Assembly (NCBI RefSeq): GCF_029227915.1 | Contig: NC_079878.1 | Coordinates: 11,038,001-11,098,000 of the forward strand | Source of the DNA: Hydractinia symbiolongicarpus | Taxonomy: Eukaryota > Cnidaria > Hydrozoa > Anthoathecata > Hydractiniidae | Reading direction: 5' to 3' | Length of the DNA: 60,000 bases | Shown: piece after piece, positions 41,410-52,183 of the stretch | Position numbering within the stretch: position 1 is the first letter of the stretch | Layout: each line of letters opens with the position of its first letter | Program-made: the position numbers and the translations under genes | The notes under the pieces: model-generated | The model's input: only the letters and a program-made list of their open reading frames with translations | What the model was told of the DNA's origin: nothing | Database searches by the model: none

Positions 41410-41411
41410 AT

Positions 41412-41797
41412 TCGAAAAATAGATATGCAACCTTGTCTCGGGGCTATTTTTCTTTTTAACAATGTCGGGCAGCGAGAAGGTTCGCTGTGGAGAGGGCGAG
41501 GTTGATAGATTCATATGTATGATCAACCGAGAATTATGTTTCTAAAACTAGAGAAAATTATCTTATTTTTTGCGTAGCTAAGCCAGCGAGCGAAGCAAGC
41601 TGAGTGCAAGCGAATCCCATTTGCCAATTATGCAAGCGAAATTATTTCTTACCAAGGAACTTTTTAAAAAAGTTAGTCAGGTGTCCACTTATGACCTTTA
41701 GTTCAGTTCCGCTTATTACCTCCAGATTAAAAAGTATTTTACCTACCTACTGGCGTATTTCAAAGAAGATTGGCTTTTTGGCCCGAAATATGCAAAT
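41412..41797. other. Intergenic repeat-like DNA
   Basis: It includes the GC-richer piece GCCAGCGAGCGAAGCAAGCT (41582-41601), a phrase common in dispersed repeats, but no ends could be placed. Confidence 0.3.
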
Positions 41798-42210
41798 ACA
41801 GTTCACTCTCTCTATATATCAAATATTTCTATAATTCGAACGATTGCTCAGTCACCATCAATTTATCTAATTCGAAACTTTCTATAATTCCAACAGTTTT
41901 TCAGTCCCTTCAACACGATTCTCTCCCTAATTCGAATTTTAGAGTGTTGTTTGGTGTCGACCTAAGAGAAGCACCAGGTGATGTAACTCGTATTGTCGAA
42001 AGAGATTATCTCTCCAATGTAAAGCAATCAAATATTCAACAGCTTTTCAATAAAGTTTCTTTTTTGTGTAAACTATGAAAATAAAGATTGAATGAAATTT
42101 GAATTATGTTTTCTTGACTTTAAAATTAACGTAATTTCTCTCTGTAATTCGAATTTTCACTTTCTGAAGCTGAAAGTTCGAATGATAGAAATTTTCTATA
42201 AGGAAAATTG
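41798..42210 (+). mobile_element. pogo/Tigger-type remnant with transposase C-terminal tail
   Basis: The left side reads TACAGTTCACTCTCTCTATA, followed by copies of TATAATTCGAA, in the manner of Tigger ends. The frame to 42078 ends RDYLSNVKQSNIQQLFNKV, resembling the C-terminal PCNA-box-like tail of Tigger transposases. A further TCTCTCTGTAATTCGAA lies near 42135. The rest of the gene is missing. Confidence 0.5.
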
Positions 42211-42868
42211 TAAGGTTTTGTCATTTGAGCAGAGGGAAATAAAAGAATTTTTATTGAAGTTTAACCTCTTTTCGTGTTCTATCCTGGCTCTTAATTTAAG
42301 TTTATAGAAAAACAGTCTGTGCGAGGGAAAAAGAAGAAATGAACTCAGGCTTGTAACGATATTACTTTAATTTTCTTCGATACTAATCCTTTTTTAATTT
42401 ATCTTTTATATATAGATAGCTAACGAATTTACCGAATCTGAATTTTTTTTCTCTTTTCACTAAAACAAAATCCCGTCTTTTATTTTTTAGATTACTCAAA
42501 CAGTACAAAATGATGGCGATAGTAATAGTTTTAGTGTTTTAGTATAGAAATATTCTTTAACAAAAATTGTAAAGACCTTTAAATTTGCCCACACTTTAAG
42601 AAAATGTTTAAAAAACTCCCTCTTCTTGTATCTTGTCATTGTTTTGTAATTTAACTTAGTTTAGCTAAAAAATAATGAAATGTCATTAATATTGTTATTG
42701 ATTGATAACTGTCAAAAGTCAACACGTAGGGTATTTTGATTTTGTTGACCTTATCTAATAAAAACATAAAGAAATCAAACTCAAAACGATGTTTGTCCGT
42801 TATGGTGTAATGTTCAAAAGTTTAATATTTTTAACTTGAAAGACACTACATTGCGGTTCATGCATAAT
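42211..42868. other. Intergenic DNA, no gene seen
   Basis: AT-rich and without useful frames. Confidence 0.4.
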
Positions 42869-43044
42869 GAGTACCGTGTATCGAACGCCAATATTGCGTT
42901 TTAATTTTTATCGAATGAGTTTATCGCATAGTCGAATGAGTTTATTGCATAATCAAAGGAATTTTATAGCCTTTTCGCAAAACCGCATTGATTTAACGAA
43001 TATGAATTCACAGAACGCAGTATTGGCGTTCGATAACCGTGCTC
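42869..43044. mobile_element. 176-bp MITE with about 32-bp terminal inverted repeats
   Basis: The left end GAGTACCGTGTATCGAACGC continues CAATATTGCGTT; the right end inverted reads GAGCACGGTTATCGAACGCC and continues AATACTGCGTT, with few mismatches. Inside is a tandem pair of TCGAATGAGTTTATYGCATA. There is no coding capacity and no clear target duplication. Confidence 0.75.
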
Positions 43045-43926
43045 TGTTTTTATTGTTCTTGTTGTTAATATGATAGAAAAATTTCCAGTTTATCCTAAAA
43101 AGCTCTTTTTATTAGAATGCTTATTCTCCGAACTTTATAGGAAGCATTCAGTGAAATAATCGTTCAGTTCAAATAGTAAGCGCCCAGAGAAGTAGTGCCA
43201 TAATTAAATACTCAAATTCTTAAATCAAAAACACGGAAACAGAATGAAGCAATTATGTAGGGAAAACTTAGCAATTCTCTTTGTAATGTTTTTTATAAAA
43301 AATTAAATGTGTATGCCGTTTTACTTGCTGAAAAACAAATTCGTTTAAGATTCGCGATTTTTTACATCTGGTACGGAATAGAACCCCTACCCCTATTGTA
43401 AAAAAAAATCCTAAAGATCTGTAAACTGATACAAAAAACTCTTCTTCCTGTTTGCGCCGTCGGTTATAATTTTTCGCTTATGAACGGAGAGGATCTTTTC
43501 CGCTCTGCAACCCTTATATATTGATAACCCGTTCCTGAATTAAGTTTCATTTCTGACTCTTTTAGAATGATGTTGACCGTTCGGACAACAAGCCCCCGCC
43601 CGATGGGAGATAAGGATTTGTTTGTGGCACGTGTTTGTAAATTTTAGTGACTTTTTGTGACCAACGCATGAAATGAAAACAAAAATGGTAAACATAACAG
43701 TCGGAACGAACGAACGAACGAACGAACTCATCACGTGGACGAACCCAGTTAAACAAATCACGATCAATCAAGGGCAAAAATCTTTATTTTTTCAAAGGAA
43801 TCTGATTGTTTTAAAGAAATCTTTGTCCTTTCAGGACGAATAATTTTTTTTCCAAATTTTTTGTTAAGTAATTGATGATTGTCTCTATTTATTAGCTAGC
43901 ATCTCACAACCACAAAAGAACCTCCA
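43045..43926. other. Intergenic DNA with a CGAA microsatellite
   Basis: A (CGAA)n run of about five units lies at 43705-43727. No gene is evident. Confidence 0.5.
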
Positions 43927-44272
43927 GCTAGATAGATAGATAGATGTGCATATTTTACATGGCTACCTCACAAATATTGAAGGATATACCCTGTCTATTA
44001 TTTCCAGGAGGGGCCATGGGTTAGATGGAGAGTCCTAGAGTATTTAATGCTCTTTTTTAGCTATGCAGACCGAATTTAGGGCCCACGCTCTCTAATAGAC
44101 AACTCCTGGCAACATCCAACACAGCCCACACTGTGCCATCTTCCCAATTTCCCTCACATGGCTTGGGTTAACCTATGGGTTAGCTATGGTAACATTCACT
44201 CACTCATGTTGAATCGCCGTCAAGAGGAATCGAACCCCAGTCTCTTGCACATAAAGTACGAGAGCTATAACA
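43927..44272 (-). mobile_element. tRNA-derived SINE, family 1, nearly full copy
   Basis: It begins with the (TAGA)n tail and matches the 16071-16425 copy through the body. The B box is intact (GGAATCGAACC on the plus strand at 44226-44236), but the head is cut at the start of the A box (CTATAAC at about 44266-44271). Confidence 0.85.
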
Positions 44273-44400
44273 TTTCCAGAGGGACTCCCTATCTAAGCCA
44301 TGACTTATGCTCATTTTAAGCTAGGCAGACTTTTTAAGTGTCTGTGCTCTACCAGACAACTCCATGAAACATGCAACAGCCCACACAGTTTGTCATCTAG
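44273..44400 (-). mobile_element. tRNA-derived SINE, family 1, internal fragment
   Basis: ATTTCCAGAGGGACTCCC to CACACAGTTTGTCATCT is a second, more diverged piece of the same SINE body joined directly to the preceding copy. Confidence 0.75.
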
Positions 44401-45556
44401 AGCAGCTTTAATTCCATATCATTTATAGTCTGGGATATAAATTACGAATATATTCTGGCAAAGAAATACTGGTCAAATGTTCCTAAAATATTTTTTTTTC
44501 TAAGTTATATGTATAATAAATTCAGGTAAATGTATTGTTTGCCCCCAGATGTGATGTCATCATTGCTACAAGAATAGTTATAACTTATATATGTTCGCAT
44601 CCTGAAGACCCTGCAAAAATGTGTCGGTCGGGGGTATTTTCCGGGGATTTTCAGATCAACTTTGTTCCCAGCGCCAAAAACAGTATAGCGCAACTTGACA
44701 TCATTTGCAGACCCTTTTTCGCCGCCCTGTGAACTGTCAGTAGCCACAAAGTACCCTAAAGGAAATATTTTTTACGGGAATTAATCTTTGCAAGTTTTTG
44801 TCAATTTTGCGAAAATTAGTTCTTGCTAAGATTCCTTTTTTTTTAAATATCTTGCAAAAATTTATTTTCTGGTTTTTTTTTGACTTGCCGACTCAGGTTT
44901 TTATTACCCAAAGTGAGTCAGTCGGAGGATGCAAACATAACATTTTTTGATGGTGGCCTTAAGTGCATCTCAACTCAAATGTTGCTTCAAATCTCTATAC
45001 AGGTGAACCCACTCTATATTTGCTATTGTGCCAAACAAAATTTGTGCAAAATAGTTTTGTGCGGAAATTAGTATGAATAAGGTACTAAAGTTGTAAGTGC
45101 ACATAAACGTAGATATGTTGCTCTGATGACGCAGATGTGTATTGTTCGGCATCTAAGAATTCTTTGCAGTATGGTATATAAAAGATTAGAACCATGTTGG
45201 GTTGTACGGTGTTAGTATTCTTCTTTAAAACCTCTTGAATTCCATGCTCTTACCAATATCAGAGCATATGAATTTCAGGGTTGGACACCAGTCAGTGTAA
45301 TTTTCAAATACATATTTTATGCTAATCACGATGGTAAGAAGCCTAAACAATGCCATATTTGATTCTAAAATTATCAAAACACTATATCATAAAAAACTTA
45401 AACTTCTTAAACAAAAGTGTATTCCGTTCTAAAATCTAAAATAAGCTGTTTACTATACTAATTTGAAAGTGTATTACGACAAAAATCGATATAATAAGAA
45501 AATGTTCAAACAATCAATTTTTGTTAACATTAAACAAGACCTTACAATCTTTCTTC
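44401..45556. other. Intergenic DNA, no gene seen
   Basis: An inverted pair TATGTTCGCATCCT (44588) and AGGATGCAAACATA (44927-44940) could be ends of a roughly 350-bp element including a GC-richer piece at 44610-44740, but no flanking duplication is seen. Confidence 0.3.
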
Positions 45557-45700
45557 TAATCATCATCATTGTTCTCGGCTTTCTGTTTTTCATGCTGGCA
45601 TGAAAATGGACAGGGTATATTAATAACCATTTTCCAATCTAATCTAGACTGTGTTGGAAACTATTAAGTCTCTACACTTTCTTACCTAATGTCAAAAAAA
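45557..45700 (-). mobile_element. LINE 3'-end remnant, copy 2, with internal deletion
   Basis: From the ATC-type tail (TAATCATCATCATT) through GGGTATATTAATAACC and TCTAGACTGTGTT it matches the larger copy at 46275. It then skips about 85 bases and rejoins at ACTATTAAGTCTCTACACTT. Confidence 0.7.
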
Positions 45701-46269
45701 TAAGGCATAGAGCAAAAACATGGTCAAGCAAAAAATAACGATTTTAAAAGAAAACACTCTTCAAAAAGTCAGAAAGATCACTGTCTTTATTCAATCTCAT
45801 TCAGCAGTTTGTTGAAGAAGTATTATCCTTTTTATTTAATTGTGGTCTTTTTTTATTTTAACTGCAGTCTTATTTTTATCATTGGAGTGATGCAAATGTC
45901 ACATAGAGCATAGTCTTTATAGTCCAAGTTTTTTATTCTCACAAATTTCTGTTCTATTTGATCTGAAAACATAATTTTAAAAACGTTTCACATGTTTTAA
46001 TGTCCGGAATTTCTTATTTACTTGCATGAGAACTAGGTTTTTCTATATACATAAGAAATTGTTATTTGTATTAGGGTGAACTTAGCTTTAACCTCTTTAC
46101 AACATAATGTAAAAAAAAAAAATTCAGTACACATTTTTATTTTATTTAATTTTTATTTAAACAATATACTGACAAATTCTTAGAAAAGGAGATATTAAAA
46201 GAGGGTAATGTTTTTTCAATTAGGTAAATTTCCCTTTTTTGTAAATTGCATTAAAGCATATTAAGTTTT
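45701..46269. other. AT-rich spacer, no gene seen
   Basis: Nothing recognisable apart from A/T runs. Confidence 0.4.
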
Positions 46270-46773
46270 CATTAATAATCATCATCATCATTTTTCTCAG
46301 CTTAATATCCGTCTTACATGCTAGCATGGGTTGGACGGGGTATATTAATGACCCTCTTCCAATCTGATCTAGACTGTGTTAGATCTAAACTCAACTTCCT
46401 CTGTATCAAGTCTGTCCTTATAACCTCCTGCCAAGTCTTTCTAGGTCTGCCTCTGGGCTTTGCCCCGGGAACTATCAAGTCTCTACACTTTCTTACCCAA
46501 TTACGTATCCTCCATTCTTTCCAAGTGCCCCAGCCAATTCAATCTTCTTATATGGATAACATCTTTAATTCTATGGATACTTAGCCTGCTTCTTAGCTTA
46601 TCTGAACCCTTTCTGTCTCTCAGACTGGCGTTACACATCCACATAACCATTCTCATATCATTCCTTTCTAAACGGTCAAGACCTGCCTGCTTCACTGCCC
46701 ATGTCTCACTACTGTACAACATAACACTTCTTACACAGGCCTCATACAGCCTACCTTTTACATCAATTGACAA
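46270..46773 (-). pseudogene. LINE reverse-transcriptase 3' fragment
   Basis: The minus strand encodes the C-terminal part of a LINE polyprotein. GRLYEACVRSVMLYSSETWA and RLERNDMRMVMWMC lead into IRRLNWLGHLERM (46773-46501). A frame change is then followed by PGAKPRGRPRKTWQEVI and SDWKRVINIPRPTHA near 46320-46470. The element ends in a short ATG/ATT-type tail at about 46270-46290. It is 5'-truncated, as most LINE copies are. The clade (RTE/CR1/Jockey-type) cannot be set from this piece. Confidence 0.85.
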
Positions 46774-47542
46774 GACTCTGGAAGGAAGTAACTATCTGAA
46801 CTTTTTCAGAATAAAGCAGAATAATGCTGAAAAAATAATCTTAGGAGTAAAATGATAAAGTTTTTTACAATTTGCATAAAACCAAATTCTTCACTTTATT
46901 ATTATCAGATTTATATTCCTGAGTGTATATAAATGTCCAATGGTTGGTGGCACATAATGGTTGACAATGTTTATAATACGTTTACTATAGTGGACAAAAA
47001 TTTATAAAAGTTAGAAAAGAGTTATTTACAATGAAAAACGTTCCAGTTCAGATTTGTTAGGAAATTATGTCATTTTTGCTCTATAGGTAGGATAATTTCA
47101 TTATTGCAATAAATAGTTATCTTTCTTTTTTGGTTTTAAGGTTGTTGAGGTCTAAAATTAAGTTGCTTTTTAACCTATTCTTCGTAAGCATTTTCTGGTA
47201 AAATTAAAACAACTGATATCAATCGAAAACCATAAATGGTTATTTTATTATTATGCTGTTTTTTTTTAGTTTTTTTTTACTTTCAACTTATTCAAACCAT
47301 TTTTTATTTCTATATTTGGAATTTAATAATGCAGAAAAAATTAGTTCAAATGTTGTAATTCAAAAATGAGTAATGTCAAATCCAGCCCTTCTAGTTCAAT
47401 TAATTTTCATGAAAATTCAATTTCGCAAATTCAAGGATAATTTGCGAAACTTGCTAAATTTTCTTCCCAAAAAAATTCCTTCCCTTTTGGTAGATCTTCA
47501 CATGCCATATGTATTATTTGCTCAGTAACTTTGTTTGTTTTT
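46774..47542. other. Spacer upstream of sulfotransferase-like gene 2
   Basis: AT-rich, with no frame. It ends with a pyrimidine-rich tract and acceptor. Confidence 0.4.
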
Positions 47543-47544
47543 AG
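47543..47544 (+). promoter_or_regulatory. 3' splice acceptor upstream of sulfotransferase-like gene 2
   Basis: CTTTGTTTGTTTTTAG ends at 47544, 12 bases before the ATG. Confidence 0.65.
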
Positions 47545-47556
47545 AGCATAAAAAAC

Positions 47557-48825
47557 ATGACACTCGACTTAGTCAAAGAAAAAGTTTTCAATATTTTAAA
47601 ATTTTTCCTGAAAGTATTACACATAATTGTTTTCAAAGTTTTCAGTGGGAATAATTGTCAGTATGAAGAAAGTGCATCAATTTTTAAGATATTGCTTCGT
47701 TACAAACCACCTGAGAGACTAGATTGGTCAAGCAAGGAAGATTTTATTTGTTTTTACTCAGGTAGAGCTCATCCTAACATCATCTTGGAAGATAAAATAT
47801 CGCTATACACAATCACTGCTAAAGAAGCCATATTTGTTAACTGCGGCAAGGTGAATGTTTTTGACTCAACAAAAGGTCCCTTTGTCTACAACGTTCAATT
47901 TGCTGCTGCTATGGAACTAATAATTTTACCCATATCATCCTTCAATCAGATATCGAAAAGTATACCAATACCTAAGATTCCTATCATACATCTAGCCAAT
48001 CATGGCCGTTGTGGATCTACAATATTGTCACAGGCTGTAGAAGCTATACCAGATTCACTCTCCATTTCTGAATTGAATCCATTTACCGATATAGCAGAGT
48101 TATCTCGGAGTGGTCGGCATGACATAGCTTATCTTAAGGAGTTGTGTTTTAGTGTCTTGACGTGTATGTTAAAACATGCCAATAGCCGAAAATCCTCTTT
48201 GGTTTTTTTTAAGTGTCAAAATATTGCTGTATACATTACTGATCTGTTATTGGAATCTTTACCTATAGTAAGCCATGTCTACATGTATCGTCAACCAATA
48301 TCATTTGTAAGATCCTATGAAAAGTTAATTGCCATTGATAAATCGTCACCTTTATCTGTTAAGGAATGCAAGTTATGGAGTGGGATTGGTCACAATAGAA
48401 TTATATCAGAATATCCTCTTTATCCATTTCATTATATTGAGAAGTTGAGTTTATTTGCAAAATTTGCTCTTGTTTGGATTACTGGAGCTGCAGCATACAA
48501 TGAATTGTTAGCTAAAAAGTACAAAATCTGTTCCTTGAAGTATGAAGATTTTTTGGCAAATCCAGAAGATACGCTTTTAGCTTTATTTAAATATGCAAAT
48601 GTGCCCATAAGTTATTTACCAGATCTTAAATCTGTAATGTCTAAAGATTCACAAGCTGGTACAATGTATTCATCACGTGGTGTGGGAAAAGAAAGTTATG
48701 AGCATTGCTATACCAAAATCACAGAAAAGTTAAAATGCGAAGTCGACAAATTATGTTATGATTTTAAGGTGCCATTGTTTTGGAATGATGTTTATTTGGA
48801 CAATAAAATTCAAACTGCTGGTTGA
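47557..48825 (+). CDS. Sulfotransferase-like protein 2, paralogue of 34572-35834
   Basis: The 422-residue intronless protein aligns end to end with the first copy. It has an N-terminal hydrophobic segment near residues 11-29, IIHLANHGRCGSTILSQ with GRCGST at 150-155 (candidate 5'-phosphosulfate loop), VYMYRQPISFVRSYEKL and KYEDFLANPEDTLLALF. Overall it is clearly diverged from copy 1, yet 48578-48683 is identical to 35596-35701 except for one base. That is far above the surrounding level and includes silent sites. Function is inferred as Golgi PAPS-dependent sulfate transfer with unknown acceptor. AATAAA lies at 48851-48856 after the stop. Confidence 0.72.
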   Translation: MTLDLVKEKVFNILKFFLKVLHIIVFKVFSGNNCQYEESASIFKILLRYKPPERLDWSSKEDFICFYSGRAHPNIILEDKISLYTITAKEAIFVNCGKVNVFDSTKGPFVYNVQFAAAMELIILPISSFNQISKSIPIPKIPIIHLANHGRCGSTILSQAVEAIPDSLSISELNPFTDIAELSRSGRHDIAYLKELCFSVLTCMLKHANSRKSSLVFFKCQNIAVYITDLLLESLPIVSHVYMYRQPISFVRSYEKLIAIDKSSPLSVKECKLWSGIGHNRIISEYPLYPFHYIEKLSLFAKFALVWITGAAAYNELLAKKYKICSLKYEDFLANPEDTLLALFKYANVPISYLPDLKSVMSKDSQAGTMYSSRGVGKESYEHCYTKITEKLKCEVDKLCYDFKVPLFWNDVYLDNKIQTAG

Positions 48826-48850
48826 ACACTACATTTATATTGCTTTTCTA

Positions 48851-48856
48851 AATAAA
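48851..48856 (+). terminator. Polyadenylation signal of sulfotransferase-like gene 2
   Basis: AATAAA occurs 26 bases after the stop codon. Confidence 0.5.
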
Positions 48857-51269
48857 TGAGATTTAATTTTTAAAATTTTTTACGATATGATAGAAAGGAA
48901 ACCATAATTGACATTATATAGTATGTTTTTATAATAATAAAAAAGAATACTGTCTGTCTATGTAGGAAAAAAATTTGCTAAAAATTATGCTGGATTATCG
49001 TCATGTTCACAATGGTTTCACACAGCTTTATTTAAGCTGCCCTGTGTAGTAACTCATTACATTATGCTTACATGTGAATCTGTTGATTTTTTTATGTGTT
49101 AACAACTATACTATAATTATAATTCTCTCTTTCTGCCTGTGAGCCAAAGTTGTTTGCTACGATTTAGACCTGGGAATTTGTGGAGTCTAGGGAAACGATC
49201 CATATGAATTATATATATTATAATATAAAATTATTATAATTTGAAATATTGTCCAAAGGAAACGATTTATCGTTATCGTCTTTATTGATCCGCGGAAAAA
49301 TTGCGGAAACGGAACGATTGTTTCCGCCAAATTTCCAGGCCTGCGATTCATTAGAGATGAGTTTACATAAACTTTCTAACAGGCATATTGTTGTGGTTTT
49401 TCCGATTGGTAAATTCCCAGGCTTACAACTAGAATAATGATTTTTGTTATCATACATGATAAGTATTTTGTCTGTGTACCAAGAAATATTACCCAGGTCA
49501 AAAGTTGAGACCAAGTTTGCAAGGTGATGATGCACTGGCTGATGGTAATATCTTTTGACACCAGAAAATTAGAACTTGTTGTATTTGCTATTTTACAAAA
49601 ATTTGCATAAGGTTATGTTTATTATCTAAAGATTCCGATTTGAGTTTATTTGTATCTAAAACTATACAGTTATAAAGAGAGAAAGAGAAATAAATCAGTA
49701 TTTTAAAATAAACAATTTTTTTGTAGGTTGCTGATTGTGATAGATATTTGCATTAGAGATGTAGTTTTTATATGTGTACGTTAATAAAAAGGATTTTAAT
49801 TTTTCTGAAGAGATGGCATTTTAGTATTTAAAATGTAACTTTTTGTTGTCATGTTTCTGTCCGTATTTTCATGTTTATATTATTCTATTTTTCAGTGTTT
49901 AATGTTATTGGACATAAAACTTTTGTCAATAATGTGCATTCTTAATAAAGCGTTCATATCACAATTTTCATAATGATAAATTGAACTTGTAGAAGGAAAA
50001 CAAACGAAGTGCACATTCTTCTATCAAAAAATGGTTTTTACCTTTTTACAAGGCAATGGATAATCCACAAGTCAAATTTAAAAAAAGATAAATCTAATAT
50101 TGTTCTGCATAGGGAAGCAAAAAAACCTTTTTTGTGAGTTTACATAAAATTTTTTTTTTCAAAAGTCTAACGTTTGGTCAATGTAATATTTATTGATAAC
50201 AGGATTTTTTAAGAACCATAGTCAAAAATGCGTACAGAAAAGCTTAGTTTGCTATGAACCATATAGCTGACTATACAGCTGGCCTGTAACATGTTTTTAG
50301 GTTCTATCTAATATAATCACTCATATTGCCCTAATTTTTCATGAGAAAAAAGGAATTATAAGCTCTTAATTCTGGAACTTCCCTATTGAAAGGTTTCATG
50401 CAATGGCATTGTGATTTTCTACAGGAAAAAATTGATTTGGTCGGGGTTTTTTAATTTAGCTGACAACGCACATTCAAAGTAGTTGGTTTTATGTTTGGTT
50501 ACACCAGCATTACACTTTTTTTTTATAAACTATCGTCCTGCTTTACTTGACAGAAGAATCAAAAATTCATTGAACTTTCTGCTAAATTCCACTTGTCACA
50601 CTTATTTTCTCAGAGTGTGAGCCTTGGACAATTCTTATGCATAGTTTTTCACTACTCATCAACTGTATACTATTTCATAGAATTAAATTAGACAATTCTC
50701 AATAAAAAGTTTGTTTATAAATTAACAGAAACTTTATGCAAATAAATGTTGTGTTTCAATGAACAAGAAATATATATATTTTTATCATAGTATTTTCACA
50801 GCATTGTAATGTTGAAGTTTTTTGGAAAATCCAAGTTATAATTGCTCTTTTTTAAAACAGACTGGTATTTTGATTTAACTACTTTGGTGGAAAATAAAAT
50901 GCTTATATTCCACATAAAGATAAGTAGAGATCCCTTTGCATTAATGCATGGTACTTGTTTTGCTGGAAAAGGGCAAAAGTTGGCTTTAGTTGAAATTTTG
51001 CTGTATAAACACTGAAAAGGTGAAATTCAATTTCTTGTTCCATATCGCTTTTTATATAAACTATCTGTTCCACATAAGAGGTGTGGCAACCATCTGTACA
51101 ATTCAGAACATAACCACAGAGTAAATAATCTTTGCATCACAGCCTTTTTTTTCAAAATCCTCCTTCAGAAATCTTTCTTTAACAGAACAAACAATGCTGG
51201 CTCACATAGCTTTATAACAAGAGGTACTCCTGTTGCCTACAGAACTAAATATATTTGCATTTTATATTC
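48857..51269. other. Intergenic DNA before RIOK1, no gene seen
   Basis: AT-rich throughout. A weak inverted pair around CTGGGAATTT (49168-49180) and AAATTCCCAG (49412-49421) hints at a small decayed element. The RIOK1 promoter or 5' untranslated exon should lie in the right part but shows no recognisable signal. Confidence 0.35.
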
Positions 51270-51271
51270 AG
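51270..51271 (+). promoter_or_regulatory. 3' splice acceptor upstream of RIOK1 start
   Basis: TTTTATATTCAG ends at 51271, 26 bases before the ATG, which suggests a 5' untranslated intron or a trans-splice site. Confidence 0.5.
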
Positions 51272-51297
51272 ATATAGAAACTTAACCAAACATAATA

Positions 51298-51355
51298 ATG
51301 TCAATGGAAATAGAAAGTGGTCAGTTTTCAGATGCTGATGTTGACATTGAATGTT
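51298..51355 (+). CDS. RIOK1: RIO kinase 1 (RIOK1), exon 1
   Basis: The proposed first coding exon gives MSMEIESGQFSDADVDIEC and ends at the donor GTAAGT in phase 1. The GQFSDAD phrase matches the GQFDDAD of vertebrate RIOK1, which supports the call. The five exons 51298-51355, 51938-52183, 53608-53802, 57991-58134 and 58564-59510 join in phase, each intron in phase 1, to about 529 residues. The family is usually near 560. RIOK1 is a cytosolic atypical kinase/ATPase for late maturation of the small ribosomal subunit and an adaptor of PRMT5. Confidence 0.75.
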
Positions 51356-51937
51356 GTAAGTCTGCAGTATTTCTTACAATTTGTTGTTTATTTCTAAAGA
51401 GGTATGGTTACCCAAATTTTTTCATAAACATGTTACACAATTAAGAAGATACTAACTTTTTAGACCTTCTGCTGAATAGATGAATAATTAGATAGGTGCA
51501 GGAATTGCATTGATAACATTTGTGACCACCTCGAATAATGCAAAGCGTGTGATTCTCGATGAATCTAAAACATGTTTCTGCATTGTTGGTGTTTTGTTCT
51601 GTTTTTATGCACTGTTGTTGAAGAATGTCAAATATTATAAATTTGGCGTATCTTTATATTAATAGTACATGTATAATATCTGTCTGTGCTTGAGCAAGAA
51701 GTTGTGCTACAGAAACACAAGATGTAATAAATAAAGCACACTCGAACTAGTGGATTTCTTAGCGGGCTACCAACTTCAACATTCTTATTAGCAGTATTCT
51801 GTCTCTGCACAATTTTTTTATAGCCATGTTACGGACACACGAAATACGATATAAATATAAAAGACGTTTAAATCGGTAGTTAAAATAAACTCATAATTTT
51901 TTAAAATAAACTGTTTTATTTGCTTTTTTTTAAACAG

Positions 51938-52183
51938 GTTTAAATGATGGAAAAACTAGAAGCGATGAAGTGACTAGAAGTGATGAAGAGCAATATCATC
52001 AAGATGAGTATGAAGAAGATAGTGACGATGATGATTGGTGGGATGACGTACCAATCAACAAAGGGCAAAGAAATATAACTGTGAACAAATTAAACGTGTC
52101 AAACAAACAAAAAACCAGCCTTCAACCCCAAGACAAACAATTTGGCAAATATGTGAATAAAATCAAATTAGATAAATATGAAG
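51938..52183 (+). CDS. RIOK1: RIO kinase 1 (RIOK1), exon 2
   Basis: The exon follows the acceptor TTTTTTTTAAACAG and ends at AAG|GTAAAG. It encodes the acidic N-terminal region (DEYEEDSDDDDWWDDV), then a linker ending FGKYVNKIKLDKYEG, which corresponds to the KFENKINLDKLN stretch of human RIOK1. The acidic tract and the following basic stretch are typical of the family's disordered N-terminus. In phase with exons 1 and 3. Confidence 0.85.

Noticed and set aside
44505-44747. 80-codon minus-strand frame as a gene
   Set aside because: No recognisable domain; it lies in a GC-richer block bounded by a short inverted pair, more likely a repeat.
46318-46855. Plus-strand frames opposite the LINE fragment
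   Set aside because: They are antisense shadows of the reverse-transcriptase coding strand.
49160-49430. Inverted-repeat element around CTGGGAATTT
   Set aside because: Only about ten bases match and the surrounding sequence diverges at once.
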